From Firmicutes bacterium UBA1764 (GTDB lineage: Bacteria; Bacillota; Clostridia; Peptostreptococcales; Anaerovoracaceae): a stretch of DNA of 57,495 nucleotides. The notes under the pieces were generated by a model. That model was not told where the DNA came from. It saw nothing but the letters and a program-made list of their open reading frames with translations, and searched no databases. The translations under genes were made by a program, and so were the position numbers. Positions 41,016 to 50,025 of the stretch are shown here, in pieces (the first letter of the stretch is position 1; every line of letters begins with the position of its first letter). The stretch is taken from NCBI GenBank assembly GCA_002315535.1, contig DCHA01000076.1:32287-89781 (forward strand), written 5' to 3'.

Positions 41016-43756
41016 TAATCTCTCTTAACCTCTTGCATTTCAAATGCTTCAATTACATCGCCAACCTTAATATCGTTGAACTTATCAATGCCGATACCGC
41101 ATTCAAAGCCACTGGCAACTTCCTTAGCATCATCTTTAAATCTCTTAAGTGAACCAACTTCGCCCTCGTGGATTACAATACCCTCACGAACAAGTCTGAG
41201 CTTAGCATTTCTTGTAATCTTACCATCGGTTACATATGCTCCGGCAATAACACCGACATTTGGAACCTTGAATGTATCACGAACCTCAGCAGCACCAAGA
41301 ACAACTTCCTTAAATTCAGGATTAAGCATACCCTTAAGAGCTGATTCGATATCATCAATGATTTCATAGATGATTCTGTAGGTTCTGATTTCAACACCAC
41401 TGGCGTCAGCCTTGGTCTGAACTGCAGAGCTTGGTCTTACATTAAATCCGATAATAACAGCATTTGATGTTTCTGCGAGCATTACATCGGATTCGTTGAT
41501 TGCGCCAACACCTGTATGGATGATATTAACCTTGGCATCCTCATTTCTGAGCTTTTCAAGTGATTGCTCGAGTGCTCCAACTGAGCCCTGAACGTCAGCC
41601 TTAAGAATGAGGTTAAGCTCCTTAACGTCGCCCTCTTCAAGCTGACTGAAGAGCTTTTCGAGTGATACAGCGCTGTTTTTAGCGAGTACCTCTTCTCTAA
41701 GCTTGAGTCTGCGGCGCTCAGCAATTTCTCTAGCTGTCTTATCATCCTTAACAGCATAGAATTCATCGCCTGCTTCTGGAACCTCTGTAAGACCAGTAAT
41801 TTCTACTGCACGGCTTGGGCCAGCCTTCTTAATGCTTTCGCCCTTCCAGTTATTCATTACTCTGATACGTCCGGAGGCTGTTCCTGCTACAACTGCCTGA
41901 CCGGCCTGAATTGTTCCTCTTGTAACAAGAAGTGTAGCAACAGGACCTCTGTTCTTATCAAGTCTTGCTTCGATTACTGTACCCTGAGCAAGTCTGTTTG
42001 GATTTGCTTTAAGCTCAAGCATTTCTGCCTGAAGAAGAATCATTTCAAGAAGCTGCTTGATACCGTCGCCTGTTTTTGCAGAAACAGGAACGCTGATAGT
42101 GCTGCCGCCCCAGTCTTCAACTAAAATGCCGTTATTTGCAAGGTCCTTTTTAACAAGATCAGGATTCGCAGAAGGCTTATCCATCTTATTAATTGCAACA
42201 ATAATAGGTACATTAGCAGCCTTAGCGTGAGAAATTGATTCAATAGTCTGTGGCTTAACAGAGTCATCAGCAGCAACAACAAGTACTGCGATATCTGTTA
42301 CATATGCACCTCTTGCACGCATAGCGGTAAATGCTTCGTGGCCCGGAGTATCAAGGAATACAATTCTCTGGCCATTAATTTCAACCTCTGATGCACCGAT
42401 GTGCTGTGTAATACCACCGGCTTCTCCGGCAGTTACATTTGTCTTTCTGATAGCATCAAGAATGGATGTCTTACCATGGTCAACGTGACCCATTACAGTG
42501 ATAACAGGAGGTCTTGGAAGCATATCGGATTCTCTGTCTTCTGCAAGATCAAGTCCTTCCTCTTCTTCGACATCATTTACCTTAGCAACAGCAACGCTAA
42601 TGCCGAGCTCCATTCCAAGGAGAACGGCAGTTTCTTCATCAAGATTCTGGTTGATGTTTGCCATAATACCCATCTTCATGAGCGCCATAATAGCTTCAGA
42701 AGTTGACTTCTCAACCTGTTCACAGAAGCCTGCAACAGTAATTGGAACCTGAATGATTACGCTTCCGGCTTCAACAGTTGCTTCGAAAGCTTCCATTTCA
42801 TCAACTTCTTCAATCTTTTCTTTATATTTACTGTGTTTATTCTTTTTGGAACGACTGAGATCTGTAGGAATATTATCAACAAAATCTCTCTTGTCCTTCT
42901 TTTCCTTGTCTTTTCTTCTTTTATCGTTATTTACAGGTTCGGTAGCCTGGAATGCAACAACCTTATCGCCCTTGGACTTAGGAGCATTATTCTTTTTTCT
43001 TGGAGCTTGATCCTTTTCAACAGGCTTCTTTCCAACGAATTCTTTAGGCTGCTTCTTTTCCTGAACCTTCTTTTCTGACTTAGCAGCTTTTTCCTTAGGA
43101 GCTGCAGGAGCCTCTCTTCTGATAATATTTGTAGGCTTCTGAATCTTTGACTGAGCTTCATCTCCGGCCTTGGAAATAATCTTGATGCCGATCTCGGGAG
43201 TGTAATCAACAACAGGCTTATTTTCTTCCTTTGCAGGAGCTTCTTCAGCAGCTTCTTTTGATTCAACTTTTTCAGTCTTCTCAGCCTTTTCAGATGTCGC
43301 AGATTTTGCGGATTTTTTTGCCGGTTTTTCTTCAGCAGGAACTACAGCTGCCTCTTCAGGAGCAACTGCAATATTTTCCGGTACTGCAACTTCGATTTTT
43401 TCTTCTACTGCTTCTACAGCTTCTTCCTGAGGAACAGCCTTCTTTTTCTGAGGAACTGCATTCTTTGGCATTGGCTTTCCTATGCCGGATTTAGGCATTG
43501 GTTTTCCAACAGGAGCCTTAGCAGCAGGACTTGCAGCTTTCTTTTCTGCCGGAGCCTTCTTTTCTGTTGCTGTAGTCTTTTTTGCTGTTTCCTTTTTTGG
43601 TGCCGCAGCCTTTTTTGCCTTTGCGGCTTGAGCTTCGATAATAGCTTTATCAACTGCTTTTATCGTAACCTTGGATACACCCTCGTCTTTCTTTGACTTA
43701 GAGGAAGCAGATGCTTTAACAATCTTTGTTTCAGCTGTTTCTTCTTTCTTTGTCAT
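41015..43756 (-). CDS. infB: translation initiation factor IF-2
   Basis: 913 residues. The first 330 are low complexity, rich in Lys, Ala, Glu and Pro, with repeats such as GKPMPKSGIGKPMPKN. IF2_N motifs follow (about 345). The GTPase domain has GHVDHGKTS (about 425), DTPGHEAF and NKMDKP. Domains II, III and the C-terminal fMet-tRNA-binding domain complete it. GGGAGG precedes the ATG, 17 bases after ylxR. The YlxQ/L7Ae-like gene often found directly before infB is absent. Confidence 0.98.
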   Translation of the reverse strand: MTKKEETAETKIVKASASSKSKKDEGVSKVTIKAVDKAIIEAQAAKAKKAAAPKKETAKKTTATEKKAPAEKKAASPAAKAPVGKPMPKSGIGKPMPKNAVPQKKKAVPQEEAVEAVEEKIEVAVPENIAVAPEEAAVVPAEEKPAKKSAKSATSEKAEKTEKVESKEAAEEAPAKEENKPVVDYTPEIGIKIISKAGDEAQSKIQKPTNIIRREAPAAPKEKAAKSEKKVQEKKQPKEFVGKKPVEKDQAPRKKNNAPKSKGDKVVAFQATEPVNNDKRRKDKEKKDKRDFVDNIPTDLSRSKKNKHSKYKEKIEEVDEMEAFEATVEAGSVIIQVPITVAGFCEQVEKSTSEAIMALMKMGIMANINQNLDEETAVLLGMELGISVAVAKVNDVEEEEGLDLAEDRESDMLPRPPVITVMGHVDHGKTSILDAIRKTNVTAGEAGGITQHIGASEVEINGQRIVFLDTPGHEAFTAMRARGAYVTDIAVLVVAADDSVKPQTIESISHAKAANVPIIVAINKMDKPSANPDLVKKDLANNGILVEDWGGSTISVPVSAKTGDGIKQLLEMILLQAEMLELKANPNRLAQGTVIEARLDKNRGPVATLLVTRGTIQAGQAVVAGTASGRIRVMNNWKGESIKKAGPSRAVEITGLTEVPEAGDEFYAVKDDKTAREIAERRRLKLREEVLAKNSAVSLEKLFSQLEEGDVKELNLILKADVQGSVGALEQSLEKLRNEDAKVNIIHTGVGAINESDVMLAETSNAVIIGFNVRPSSAVQTKADASGVEIRTYRIIYEIIDDIESALKGMLNPEFKEVVLGAAEVRDTFKVPNVGVIAGAYVTDGKITRNAKLRLVREGIVIHEGEVGSLKRFKDDAKEVASGFECGIGIDKFNDIKVGDVIEAFEMQEVKRD

Positions 43757-43773
43757 TAACTAACCTCCCGAAA

Positions 43774-43950
43774 TTATAATTTGAAATCGCGGGGCAATCT
43801 CTTCTTCTTGATTGCTATTGCGATACACTTTTCATTATTACATATATATTGGCCTTTGCCCGGTTCTTGTGGATTAATCTTTACAAGCTCCGGTTTGGGC
43901 TTTGACTGCATACAACCGATGCAGCGTCTCATAGGAACAAATTTATCCAT
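43774..43950 (-). CDS. ylxR: YlxR (DUF448) family protein, short form
   Basis: A 58-residue reading frame between nusA and infB, in the conserved ylxR position. It starts MDKFVPMRRCIGCMQSKPKP, the typical R-x-C-x-x-C N-terminus, and ends KKKRLPRDFKL, the typical basic tail. QYICNNEKCIAIAIKKK matches the family's second block. The middle of the domain (normally a strand with the G-R-G-A-Y motif) is shortened, against about 90 residues in most members. B. subtilis YlxR has been reported to bind RNase P (RnpM). The ATG abuts the nusA stop (TAA-ATG). Confidence 0.88.
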   Translation of the reverse strand: MDKFVPMRRCIGCMQSKPKPELVKINPQEPGKGQYICNNEKCIAIAIKKKRLPRDFKL

Positions 43951-45177
43951 TTATACTAAAGCAGCCTTAATAATTTCAATCATCTCAGCATTCTTGAGCT
44001 TAGGATCAAGTTCAACACCATTGGATTCTGCGAATTCAATTAAATCTGCCTTCTTCATTTTACTGAATGAAGGAAGCTTTACACTTTCCTCATCATTTTC
44101 TTCAGCAACTACAGAATTTTCAGCACTGTCAAGTCCGCCCATTTCTTCAAACTGAGTGTGGCTCTTGATATCAATCTTCCAAGAGCAAAGTCTTGCGGCA
44201 AGTCTTACGTTCTGTCCTTCCTTACCGATAGCAAGAGAAAGCTGATAATCAGGAACAACTACTGTAGCAGACTTTTCTTCCTCGTTTATTAATACCATTT
44301 CAACCTTGGATGGTGATAATGCTGAAGAAATAAGCTTACCAGGTTCTTCACTCCAGGAAATAATATCAATTTTTTCTCCGCCGAGCTCATCAACAACTGC
44401 CTGAACTCTTTGACCTCTTGGACCAACGCATGCTCCAACAGGATCAACATTTTCATCGTATGTACAAACAGCAATCTTTGTTCTGCTACCCGGCTCACGT
44501 GAAATACTCTTAATTTCAACTGTTCCGTCCTGGATTTCAGGAACTTCGAGCTCAAATAATCTCTTAACAAGTCCGGGGTGAGTACGTGAAAGGAATACCT
44601 GAGGTCCCTTGCTTGTCTTTTTTACATCCATTACATAAACCTTAAGTCTCTGCTGTGGTCTGTAATGCTCAGTAGGAATCTGCTCGTTAACTGCAAGGAT
44701 TCCTTCTGCTCTACCCATATTGATATATACAACATCATTAGATACTCTCTGAACGATACCTGTAACAACTTCTGTCTGACGACCGATATAGTCCTCGTAA
44801 ATCATTCCTCTTTCTGTTTCTCTGATTCTCTGAACTACAACCTGTTTTGCAGTCTGAGCAGCAATTCTTCCGAAATCCTTAGGAGTAACCTGATATTCAA
44901 TTACATCACCGAGTTCATATTCAGGGTCAACTTCTTGAGCCTCCTCAAGAGAACACTGTGAGAATTCATCTTCAACCTCTTCAACGATATCACGTCTCAT
45001 GTAAACGTTAATATCACCATTTTCACGGTCAATTTCTACACGTACATTTTGAGATGTTCCATAATTCTTTTTGTATGCTGAAACTAATGCAGACTCAATT
45101 GCGTCAATCAAAACTTCCTTTGATATTGCTTTTTCTCTTTCAAGTTCTTCAATAGCTTCAATGAATTCCTTGTTCAT
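43951..45177 (-). CDS. nusA: transcription termination/antitermination factor NusA
   Basis: 408 residues. N-terminal RNA-polymerase-binding domain (1-125), S1 domain (about 133-200) and two KH domains (about 205-345, with IKSISREPGSRTKIAV, VGACVGPRGQRVQAVVDELGGEKIDI and AIGKEGQNVRLAARL). An acidic linker then leads to a 40-residue tail (about 368-408, KMKKADLIEFAESNGVELD) that resembles a SAP or HeH/LEM fold and is not part of the usual short Bacillota NusA. It sits 25 bases after rimP. Confidence 0.97.
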   Translation of the reverse strand: MNKEFIEAIEELEREKAISKEVLIDAIESALVSAYKKNYGTSQNVRVEIDRENGDINVYMRRDIVEEVEDEFSQCSLEEAQEVDPEYELGDVIEYQVTPKDFGRIAAQTAKQVVVQRIRETERGMIYEDYIGRQTEVVTGIVQRVSNDVVYINMGRAEGILAVNEQIPTEHYRPQQRLKVYVMDVKKTSKGPQVFLSRTHPGLVKRLFELEVPEIQDGTVEIKSISREPGSRTKIAVCTYDENVDPVGACVGPRGQRVQAVVDELGGEKIDIISWSEEPGKLISSALSPSKVEMVLINEEEKSATVVVPDYQLSLAIGKEGQNVRLAARLCSWKIDIKSHTQFEEMGGLDSAENSVVAEENDEESVKLPSFSKMKKADLIEFAESNGVELDPKLKNAEMIEIIKAALV

Positions 45178-45202
45178 TTTCTTATTCTCCTCTATAAATA
45201 AA

Positions 45203-45664
45203 CTAGAATATTACTGCGAGATTTATCTTTGCGATGCTGCTTTTAGGCAGCGATACTTCGTTATTATCAATGATAAATATAATATTTTCCGAATCATAGC
45301 CGGACAATTTTGCCGAGAATTCCTTTAGACCTTCATAAGCCTTGTAAAGCTTTACCTCAACCTCACATCCGTTGAACCTGACATAATCCTTTTCTGACAT
45401 AAGAGGCCTGTCAAGCCCGGGAGAGCTAACCTCCAGGTAGTAATTTTGTTTAATCGGATCATCCTTATCAAGCTTATCTGATAGTATTCTGCTGATCTTT
45501 TCGCAGTCATCAGTACTCATGCTGACATATTCACCATTTTCAAGCTTATCTACATAAACTCTTAAATACCAATTGCTGCCTTCTTTAATGTATTCCGATC
45601 TTGATAATTCGTATCCCGGAATCTCTTCCATCCAAGCTGATACTAAATCATTAATTTTTGCCAT
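45203..45664 (-). CDS. rimP: ribosome maturation factor RimP
   Basis: 153 residues. N-terminal RimP alpha/beta domain with LRVYVDKLENGEYVSMSTDDCEKISR and SPGLDRPL (about 80), then an SH3-like C-terminal domain. It helps 30S subunit assembly. It is the first gene of the rimP-nusA-ylxR-infB string. No Shine-Dalgarno is visible before the ATG; a strong hairpin lies 18 bases upstream. Confidence 0.95.
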   Translation of the reverse strand: MAKINDLVSAWMEEIPGYELSRSEYIKEGSNWYLRVYVDKLENGEYVSMSTDDCEKISRILSDKLDKDDPIKQNYYLEVSSPGLDRPLMSEKDYVRFNGCEVEVKLYKAYEGLKEFSAKLSGYDSENIIFIIDNNEVSLPKSSIAKINLAVIF

Positions 45665-45672
45665 AATTTTTT

Positions 45673-45705
45673 ACAAAATTAAAGAGTTGGCCTCTCGCCA
45701 ACTCT
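45673..45705 (-). terminator. attenuator-like hairpin in the rimP-nusA leader
   Basis: A perfect nine-pair GC-containing stem (45683-45691 with 45697-45705) with a five-base loop, followed by TTAATTTTGT on the minus strand. It lies between the predicted promoter and the rimP start. NusA-dependent leader termination is known for the B. subtilis nusA operon. Confidence 0.6.
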
Positions 45706-45725
45706 AAGAAATAACGTATACATCA

Positions 45726-45731
45726 ATTATA
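45726..45731 (-). promoter_or_regulatory. -10 element of the rimP-nusA operon
   Basis: TATAAT on the minus strand about 60 bases before rimP. The -35 is poor (TTGCTT at a 19-base spacing). It is divergent from the pfkA promoter. Confidence 0.5.
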
Positions 45732-45746
45732 ATAGCATCTTAGATA

Positions 45747-45775
45747 TTGAAAAGCAAGGAAATTTTTGCTATATT
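45747..45775 (+). promoter_or_regulatory. pfkA promoter
   Basis: TTGAAA (45747-45752), a 17-base spacer and TATATT (45770-45775). The AAGGAG site at 45787-45792 is 13 bases before the ATG, farther than usual. Confidence 0.75.
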
Positions 45776-45805
45776 TATAAAGTTATAAGGAGATGGAATA
45801 AGGAA

Positions 45806-46768
45806 ATGAAAATTGGAATTTTAACAAGTGGCGGAGATTCTCCGGGAATGAATGCTGCAATAAGAGCGGCAACAAGATGCAGTTTATATGAAGGCATTCA
45901 AGTTTATGGAATTAAACGCGGCTTTGAGGGTCTTATTGATGGTGAGCTTATAGATTTTAATGTTAGCTCTGTAGGAGATATTCTTCATCGCGGAGGAACT
46001 ATTCTTGAAACAGCAAGAAGTAACACCTTTATGCAAGTTGAAGGCAGAGCCAAAGCTGCTATGATTTTAAAAAGCTTCGGAATAGATGCATTAGTCGTAA
46101 TCGGTGGAGATGGATCTATGAGAGGAGCACTTGCTCTTTCAAATGAGCATGGTATTCCTGTAATGTGTCTTCCGGGTACAATTGATAACGATTTGGGCTA
46201 TACAGATTATACAATTGGTTTTGAAACAGCAGTAAACACAGTTGTTGATTGTGTGTCAAAAATAAGAGACACATCATCCTCTCATGAAAGAACAACTATT
46301 ATAGAAGTAATGGGACGAAACTGTGGTGATATTGCGCTCTACTCCGGACTTGCTTGTGGCGCTGAAAGCATACTCGTTCCAACAGATGAATTAGATGTTC
46401 CTGCTGTTTGCAAAAAAGTTATCATGGGAAAAAACAGAGGTAAAAAGCATAATATAATCATGAAGGCCGAAGGAGTCAAAATGGATTCCTATGAGCTTGC
46501 AAAACAGATAGCGCAAACTACAGGAGTTGAAGCAAAGGTGGTTATTCTATCCTACCTGCAAAGAGGAGGCTCCCCTACAGCAAGTGACCGAATTCTGGCA
46601 AGCAGAACTGCAGCAAAGGCAATTGATTTAATCAAATCCGGCTGCAAAGAAAGCAAGGCAATTGGTGTAAGAGGCGGAGAAATAGTAGACTACAATCTTG
46701 AGGAAGCTCTCTCAATGGTTAAACAACCTAAAAAGGATTATCTGGATTTGGCTGAAGTTCTTTCATAA
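45806..46768 (+). CDS. pfkA: ATP-dependent 6-phosphofructokinase
   Basis: 320 residues, the length of the short bacterial Pfk. Key motifs are LTSGGDSPGMNAAIR (about 7), VVIGGDGSMRGA (about 97, where glycine after GGD suits ATP rather than pyrophosphate), PGTIDNDL (about 122, catalytic aspartate) and MGRNCGDIA (about 168). It commits fructose 6-phosphate to glycolysis. It is transcribed alone on the plus strand inside a minus-strand block, between ispG and rimP. Confidence 0.97.
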   Translation: MKIGILTSGGDSPGMNAAIRAATRCSLYEGIQVYGIKRGFEGLIDGELIDFNVSSVGDILHRGGTILETARSNTFMQVEGRAKAAMILKSFGIDALVVIGGDGSMRGALALSNEHGIPVMCLPGTIDNDLGYTDYTIGFETAVNTVVDCVSKIRDTSSSHERTTIIEVMGRNCGDIALYSGLACGAESILVPTDELDVPAVCKKVIMGKNRGKKHNIIMKAEGVKMDSYELAKQIAQTTGVEAKVVILSYLQRGGSPTASDRILASRTAAKAIDLIKSGCKESKAIGVRGGEIVDYNLEEALSMVKQPKKDYLDLAEVLS

Positions 46769-46773
46769 AATAA

Positions 46774-46799
46774 AAATGGTGCAAAGCACCATTTTTTTA
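46774..46799. terminator. terminator between pfkA and ispG (convergent)
   Basis: Perfect nine-pair stem AAATGGTGC / GCACCATTT with a three-base loop and T-run on the plus side. A shorter A-run on the other side would also serve ispG. Confidence 0.88.
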
Positions 46800-47861
46800 T
46801 ATCTCTTTTTCAATAAGTGAAATCAGCTGGTCTGAGATTTCATTTTCTTTTACCTTTTTGTAGATTTCACCATGTCTAATTATTAGACCCATTTGAGGAC
46901 CGCAGGCAACTCCAAAATCTGCAGCCTTACCTTCCCCGGGTCCGTTAACAACGCAGCCCATAACGGCAACTCTAATAAAACGACCTTCTTTAGAAAGTCT
47001 TTCAGAAATTGGCTGAAGTCTTCTTTGAATTTCATCTGCAATTTTGGGCAAATCGACCTCTGTTCTGCCGCAGGTTGGACAGGAAACAAAATCAATACCG
47101 AGCTTTCTTATACCGCAGGCCGCAAGCAAATCCTTTGCAAGTAAAACTTCATTCACAGGATTACCTGTAAGCGAAACTCTCATTGTATCCCCTATTCCGT
47201 TTAGCAGAAGCGAACCAATTGCCGCCGCAGATTTAATCTCAGCCTGTCTGCCGATTCCGGCTTCGGTTAAACCTATATGAAGAGGCCTGTCACTCTGCTG
47301 TCTAAACAGAATATGCGCCTTATTATTCATCTGTACATCAGATGATTTCAGGCTGACAACAATATCCTCAAAGCCAAAGCCTTCTGCGTATTTAACAGCA
47401 TTTAATGCACTTTCGCAAAGTGCTTCGGCACAAACACCGCCGTACTTTTGCAGCAATTCTTTTTCCAAAGAGCCGGAGTTTACACCTATCCTGATTGGAA
47501 TATTATTTGCCTTTGCCTTTTCAAGAACAGCTCTCACTCTATCTTCTGATCCGATATTACCAGGGTTGATACGAATTTTATCAGCTCCGGCATCTATAGC
47601 GCCAAGCGCCATTCGATAATCAAAGTGAATATCAGCAACAAGCGGAACGGGTGAATGTTTTTTTACAATTTCAAACCCCTTTAATGCATCGCTGTCAGGA
47701 ACCGTAAGCCTTACTATTTGGCATCCTGCCTCGGCCAGCTCGTTTACTTGCTTTAGAGTGCTTTCTGAGTCTCTTGTATCTGTATTTGTCATTGACTGAA
47801 TGCTAATCGGAGCACCGCCGCCGATTAATACATTCCCAACCTTAACTTGCTTTGTAATCAT
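46797..47861 (-). CDS. ispG: (E)-4-hydroxy-3-methylbut-2-enyl-diphosphate synthase
   Basis: 354 residues of the GcpE family, a 4Fe-4S enzyme of the MEP isoprenoid pathway. TIM-barrel start GGGAPISIQSMTNTDTRDSE (about 14); cluster cysteines in FVSCPTCGR (about 262) and VMGCVVNGPGE (about 304). It overlaps rseP by four bases and is last in the uppS-cdsA-dxr-rseP-ispG string, which also contains dxr from the same pathway. Confidence 0.97.
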   Translation of the reverse strand: MITKQVKVGNVLIGGGAPISIQSMTNTDTRDSESTLKQVNELAEAGCQIVRLTVPDSDALKGFEIVKKHSPVPLVADIHFDYRMALGAIDAGADKIRINPGNIGSEDRVRAVLEKAKANNIPIRIGVNSGSLEKELLQKYGGVCAEALCESALNAVKYAEGFGFEDIVVSLKSSDVQMNNKAHILFRQQSDRPLHIGLTEAGIGRQAEIKSAAAIGSLLLNGIGDTMRVSLTGNPVNEVLLAKDLLAACGIRKLGIDFVSCPTCGRTEVDLPKIADEIQRRLQPISERLSKEGRFIRVAVMGCVVNGPGEGKAADFGVACGPQMGLIIRHGEIYKKVKENEISDQLISLIEKEI

Positions 47862-48871
47862 AATATCAGTTTAAATGTATCTCTGAAAATTAACAAAATC
47901 ATAAATGCTATCAGCAAAATCATTCCCGCAGAATTTACATAAAACTCTGCCTTTTGTCCGATTTTATTTTTTGTAATAAGTCTTAAAATTACAAATACTA
48001 TTCTGCCACCATCAAGCGCAGGGAAAGGCAGCATGTTTACAACCCCGAGGTTAAGAGAAATAATCGACATAAAGAAGACAAGATTTTCCCATCCCTCCTG
48101 AGCCTGCTCACTGGCCATTGAAACCATTCCGACAACGCCAACAACGTCATCAGCCTTTGCCTGCCCTTTAAATATTCCAATAAACCAGTCAAATAATGTG
48201 GAAAGGTATTCACCGCAGGTATTTACGCATTCTGTCGCCGCCAGCACCGGAGAATGATTAACAGAAGCGGTTATTCCAATAAGCTTTCTGTCAACCTCTT
48301 CATTGTATATGGGCTGTACAGATGTTGTTAATTCGTCTCCGTCTCTGACATAAGTAATTTCAATATCACCATCAGAATCATTGATTGCATATAAAACATC
48401 GTACCATTCTTCATAATACTTTCCGTCTACAGCAACAATTTCATCCTTTGCTTTTAATCCTGCCAAATCAGCAGTTGATCCCGGAGCAACCTTAGCTATT
48501 ACCGGTGATAAAAAGCCGCAATACATAAACAGCAGAAATAAGGCGATTAGACAAAGCAAAATATTATTGAATGCTCCGGCTCCAAGTATAATAACTTTCT
48601 TCCACCACTTCGCATTAGTGAATGCCCGGGGGCTGTCAGAATCCTCGTCCTCGCTTTCAAGTTTGCAGTAACCGCCGATAGGAACAGCACGAAGACTGTA
48701 CTGAGTTTCACCCTTTTTTTTATTAAAAATAAGAGGGCCCATGCCAATAGAAAACTCTTCAACACGGACACCACATATTTTTGATGCAATAAAATGTCCA
48801 GCCTCATGTATGATAATCAGAAGCATGAACATTATAATAGATGCAATAATGCCTATAATACTTATGTTCAA
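47858..48871 (-). CDS. rseP: site-2 intramembrane metalloprotease RseP/RasP
   Basis: 337 residues with about four membrane helices. The zinc motif HEAGH is at residue 22, the second motif NMLPFPALDGGRI near 285, and a single PDZ domain (about 115-200) lies between. It cuts anti-sigma factors and leftover signal peptides inside the membrane. Four-base overlaps with dxr and ispG. Confidence 0.96.
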   Translation of the reverse strand: MNISIIGIIASIIMFMLLIIIHEAGHFIASKICGVRVEEFSIGMGPLIFNKKKGETQYSLRAVPIGGYCKLESEDEDSDSPRAFTNAKWWKKVIILGAGAFNNILLCLIALFLLFMYCGFLSPVIAKVAPGSTADLAGLKAKDEIVAVDGKYYEEWYDVLYAINDSDGDIEITYVRDGDELTTSVQPIYNEEVDRKLIGITASVNHSPVLAATECVNTCGEYLSTLFDWFIGIFKGQAKADDVVGVVGMVSMASEQAQEGWENLVFFMSIISLNLGVVNMLPFPALDGGRIVFVILRLITKNKIGQKAEFYVNSAGMILLIAFMILLIFRDTFKLIL

Positions 48872-50025
48872 TACTGTATCCTCTTTTTTATTAATTCCTT
48901 TGCCAGAGCCCTGCTCTTTTCTTCTGTGGCAAAGACATCATCTAAATTAATGATTTCATCCCAGCTATGAGCCGACAAACAATCCTCTATAATATCAGGG
49001 ATTTGAATAAAACTGATTTGATCATTAAGGAAGGCCGCAACAGCCTCTTCGTTTGAGGCATTCATAGCAATTTGGTAGCTATGACCGGCTTTGATCGCTT
49101 TTAATGCGAGCCCAAGGCATCTGAATACCTCAGGGTCCGGCTTTTCAAAATGAAGAGCCCCGAGCTTAAATAAATCTACTGAATTAGAAACCTCCGGAAG
49201 CCTGTATGGCCAGGAAAGTGCATAAGCAATTGGAATTTTCATATCAGGGATTCCAAGCTGCCCAATTACAGCGCCATCACTAAACTCAACTGCGCTGTGA
49301 AGTATAGATTCAGGATGAACTAAAACCTCAATTTTATCCGGATCAATACCAAATAATAAGCTTGCCTCAATTATTTCAAGGCCCTTATTCATCATGCTGG
49401 CAGAATCAACTGTAATCTTTGCGCCCATGCTCCAATTAGGATGCTTAAGAGCCTGCGCTTTAGTTACGCTGCTAAGCTGCTCCTTTGTATATCCTCTAAA
49501 GGGACCACCGCTGGCTGTTAAAAGAAGCTTTTTTATTCCGCCTCCGCTGTATCCTTGAAGTGACTGGAAAATTGCTGAATGCTCACTGTCAACCGGGAGG
49601 AGATGAATATTATAATCTCTGACAGCTTCAACCATGAGGCTGCCTCCGGCAACAAGAGTTTCTTTATTTGCAAACGCGATATCCTTTCCGGACTCAATTG
49701 CGGCAAAGGTAGGCCTAAGTCCCATCATTCCAAGAAGGGAGTTTACAACTATATCAGCCTCTTTTAGTCTTGCGGCTTGACAAAGTCCTTCCATTCCGTA
49801 TCCAAAGACGATGTCCGGGAACTCCTTATTCAGCTCAATACAGTCCTTTTCCTCGGTGCATGCTGCATAATACGGCTTAAACTCAGCAAGCTGCTTTTTA
49901 AATAAATCAATATTATGACCACATGTTAAACCGACTATTTGAAATGAATCTGAATATTTACTTACAACTTCAAGGGTCTGGGTTCCGATAGAGCCTGTAG
50001 ATCCTAAAACAGAAATCTTTTTCAT
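48868..50025 (-). CDS. dxr: 1-deoxy-D-xylulose 5-phosphate reductoisomerase
   Basis: 385 residues. NADPH-binding GSTGSIGTQTLEV at the N-terminus; the active-site region has PVDSEHSAIFQSLQG (about 143-158), LTASGGPFRG and MNASNEEAVAAFL (about 328). It is the committed step of the MEP pathway. It overlaps cdsA by one base. Confidence 0.97.
   Translation of the reverse strand: MKKISVLGSTGSIGTQTLEVVSKYSDSFQIVGLTCGHNIDLFKKQLAEFKPYYAACTEEKDCIELNKEFPDIVFGYGMEGLCQAARLKEADIVVNSLLGMMGLRPTFAAIESGKDIAFANKETLVAGGSLMVEAVRDYNIHLLPVDSEHSAIFQSLQGYSGGGIKKLLLTASGGPFRGYTKEQLSSVTKAQALKHPNWSMGAKITVDSASMMNKGLEIIEASLLFGIDPDKIEVLVHPESILHSAVEFSDGAVIGQLGIPDMKIPIAYALSWPYRLPEVSNSVDLFKLGALHFEKPDPEVFRCLGLALKAIKAGHSYQIAMNASNEEAVAAFLNDQISFIQIPDIIEDCLSAHSWDEIINLDDVFATEEKSRALAKELIKKRIQY

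Noticed and set aside
43231..43494. Leu/Gln-rich plus-strand frame opposite infB
   Set aside because: Produced by the Lys/Ala/Glu repeat codons of the IF-2 N-terminus read backwards.
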